6,395 nucleotides of DNA from NCBI GenBank assembly GCA_021802595.1, contig JAJZRT010000227.1, positions 1 to 6,395 of the forward strand. Direction: 5' to 3'. This document shows positions 6,007 to 6,395 of this stretch, in pieces. Each line of letters starts with the position of its first letter. Position 1 is the stretch's first letter. Both the position numbers and the translations under genes were made by a program. The stretch comes from Pseudomonadota bacterium. Its GTDB lineage: Bacteria; Pseudomonadota; Gammaproteobacteria; Burkholderiales; Thiobacillaceae. The notes beneath the pieces were generated by a model. That model made no database searches, was not told the origin of the DNA, and saw nothing but the letters and a program-made list of their open reading frames with translations.

Positions 6007-6395
6007 GCCAGCAGATCAACCTGATCAGTCCGCTGCTGCTCAAGAAACGCTATGCGTTCGGCCTGCGTGAAATGGCGCTGGGTCTGGGCCTGGTTCTGGC
6101 CGTCGCGCTGGCATGGGCGGGGTATCTGGCCTACCGGGCGGACCGGCTCGAAAAACAGGCGGCGCAGGCGGAAGCCCGGCAAGCGGCTGCGCAGCAGGAA
6201 CTGGACCGGTTGAGTGCAAGCGCCGCCCGGCCGGTGAGCGCGCTCCTGACGGAGCGGATCAAGGCGGCGCAGGTGCGGGTGTCCCAGCGCGAGGCACTGC
6301 TGGCGTCGATGAAGCACCTGATCGACAGCACGTCGGCCGGGTTTTCCCCCCGCTTGCGTGCGCTCGCGCAAAGCAGCACGGAGGGCGTCTGGCTG
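6003..6395 (+). CDS. PilN-like MSHA biogenesis protein (MshI2 type), 3' end outside window
   Basis: The first 131 codons are visible and the frame stays open to the window edge. The protein begins MSQQINLISP, with INLI at residues 5-8 matching the INLL-type motif by which PilN tails bind PilM. A membrane helix follows (about residues 24-44), then an Ala/Gln/Glu-rich stretch (about 45-72) likely to be a periplasmic coiled coil, then the start of a globular part (LRALAQSSTEGVWL). This is the layout of PilN and the C-terminal part of GspL. Through these contacts it would link MshI in the cytoplasm to the periplasmic platform. It is often annotated as a second MshI; mshJ is possible by order, but MshJ as I recall it is more GspM/PilO-like. 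The symbol is left open. The ATG overlaps the mshI stop (ATGA). Confidence 0.8.
   Translation, partial: MSQQINLISPLLLKKRYAFGLREMALGLGLVLAVALAWAGYLAYRADRLEKQAAQAEARQAAAQQELDRLSASAARPVSALLTERIKAAQVRVSQREALLASMKHLIDSTSAGFSPRLRALAQSSTEGVWL

Noticed and set aside
1..6395. A hidden undescribed system, mobile element, CRISPR array or RNA gene
   Set aside because: The coding density leaves only one 68-base gap, every gene fits the MSHA pilus, and I saw no regularly spaced repeats, inverted-repeat ends, transposase motifs or tRNA-like folds.

Overview
The window is the middle of a mannose-sensitive haemagglutinin (MSHA) type IV pilus locus, with every gene on the + strand. The DNA is GC-rich and tightly packed. 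It suggests a Gram-negative proteobacterium, most likely a betaproteobacterium; that placement rests on general impression (GC content, protein style, gene order), not on a marker gene.

Positions 3-5029 carry four overlapping genes: mshD, mshO, mshP and mshQ. The first three encode minor prepilins or prepilin-like proteins with a short leader and a hydrophobic N-terminal helix. mshQ encodes a large exported protein of 1086 residues. It has a signal peptide, a beta-sandwich (nidogen-like) segment, a LamG/concanavalin-like lectin-type segment, and a long C-terminal part matching the DUF6701 region typical of MshQ. The genes overlap by 17, 4 and 4 bases, so they are probably one translationally coupled operon that begins upstream of the window (mshA/B/C expected there).

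Positions 5030-5097 are the only real intergenic gap. It is short and AT-rich, with a perfect TTGACA box and a plausible ribosome binding site, so a second transcription unit may start here. No terminator hairpin is visible.

Positions 5098-6395 begin the assembly-machinery half: mshI (PilM-like actin-fold protein), then, with a 4-base ATGA overlap, a PilN-like inner-membrane protein that runs off the right edge. Together these would form the inner-membrane platform that assembles the pilus. The mshD-O-P-Q products would form a minor-pilin complex, probably at the tip, with MshQ as a candidate adhesin. In the classical Vibrio layout the assembly genes precede the structural genes; here mshQ is followed by mshI, so the two blocks are in the opposite order.

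I found no mobile element, CRISPR array, tRNA or rRNA, and no sign of an undescribed system. The points of most interest are the MshQ architecture with its internal duplication, the degenerate nucleotide-binding motifs of MshI, and MshP lacking the usual Glu+5.
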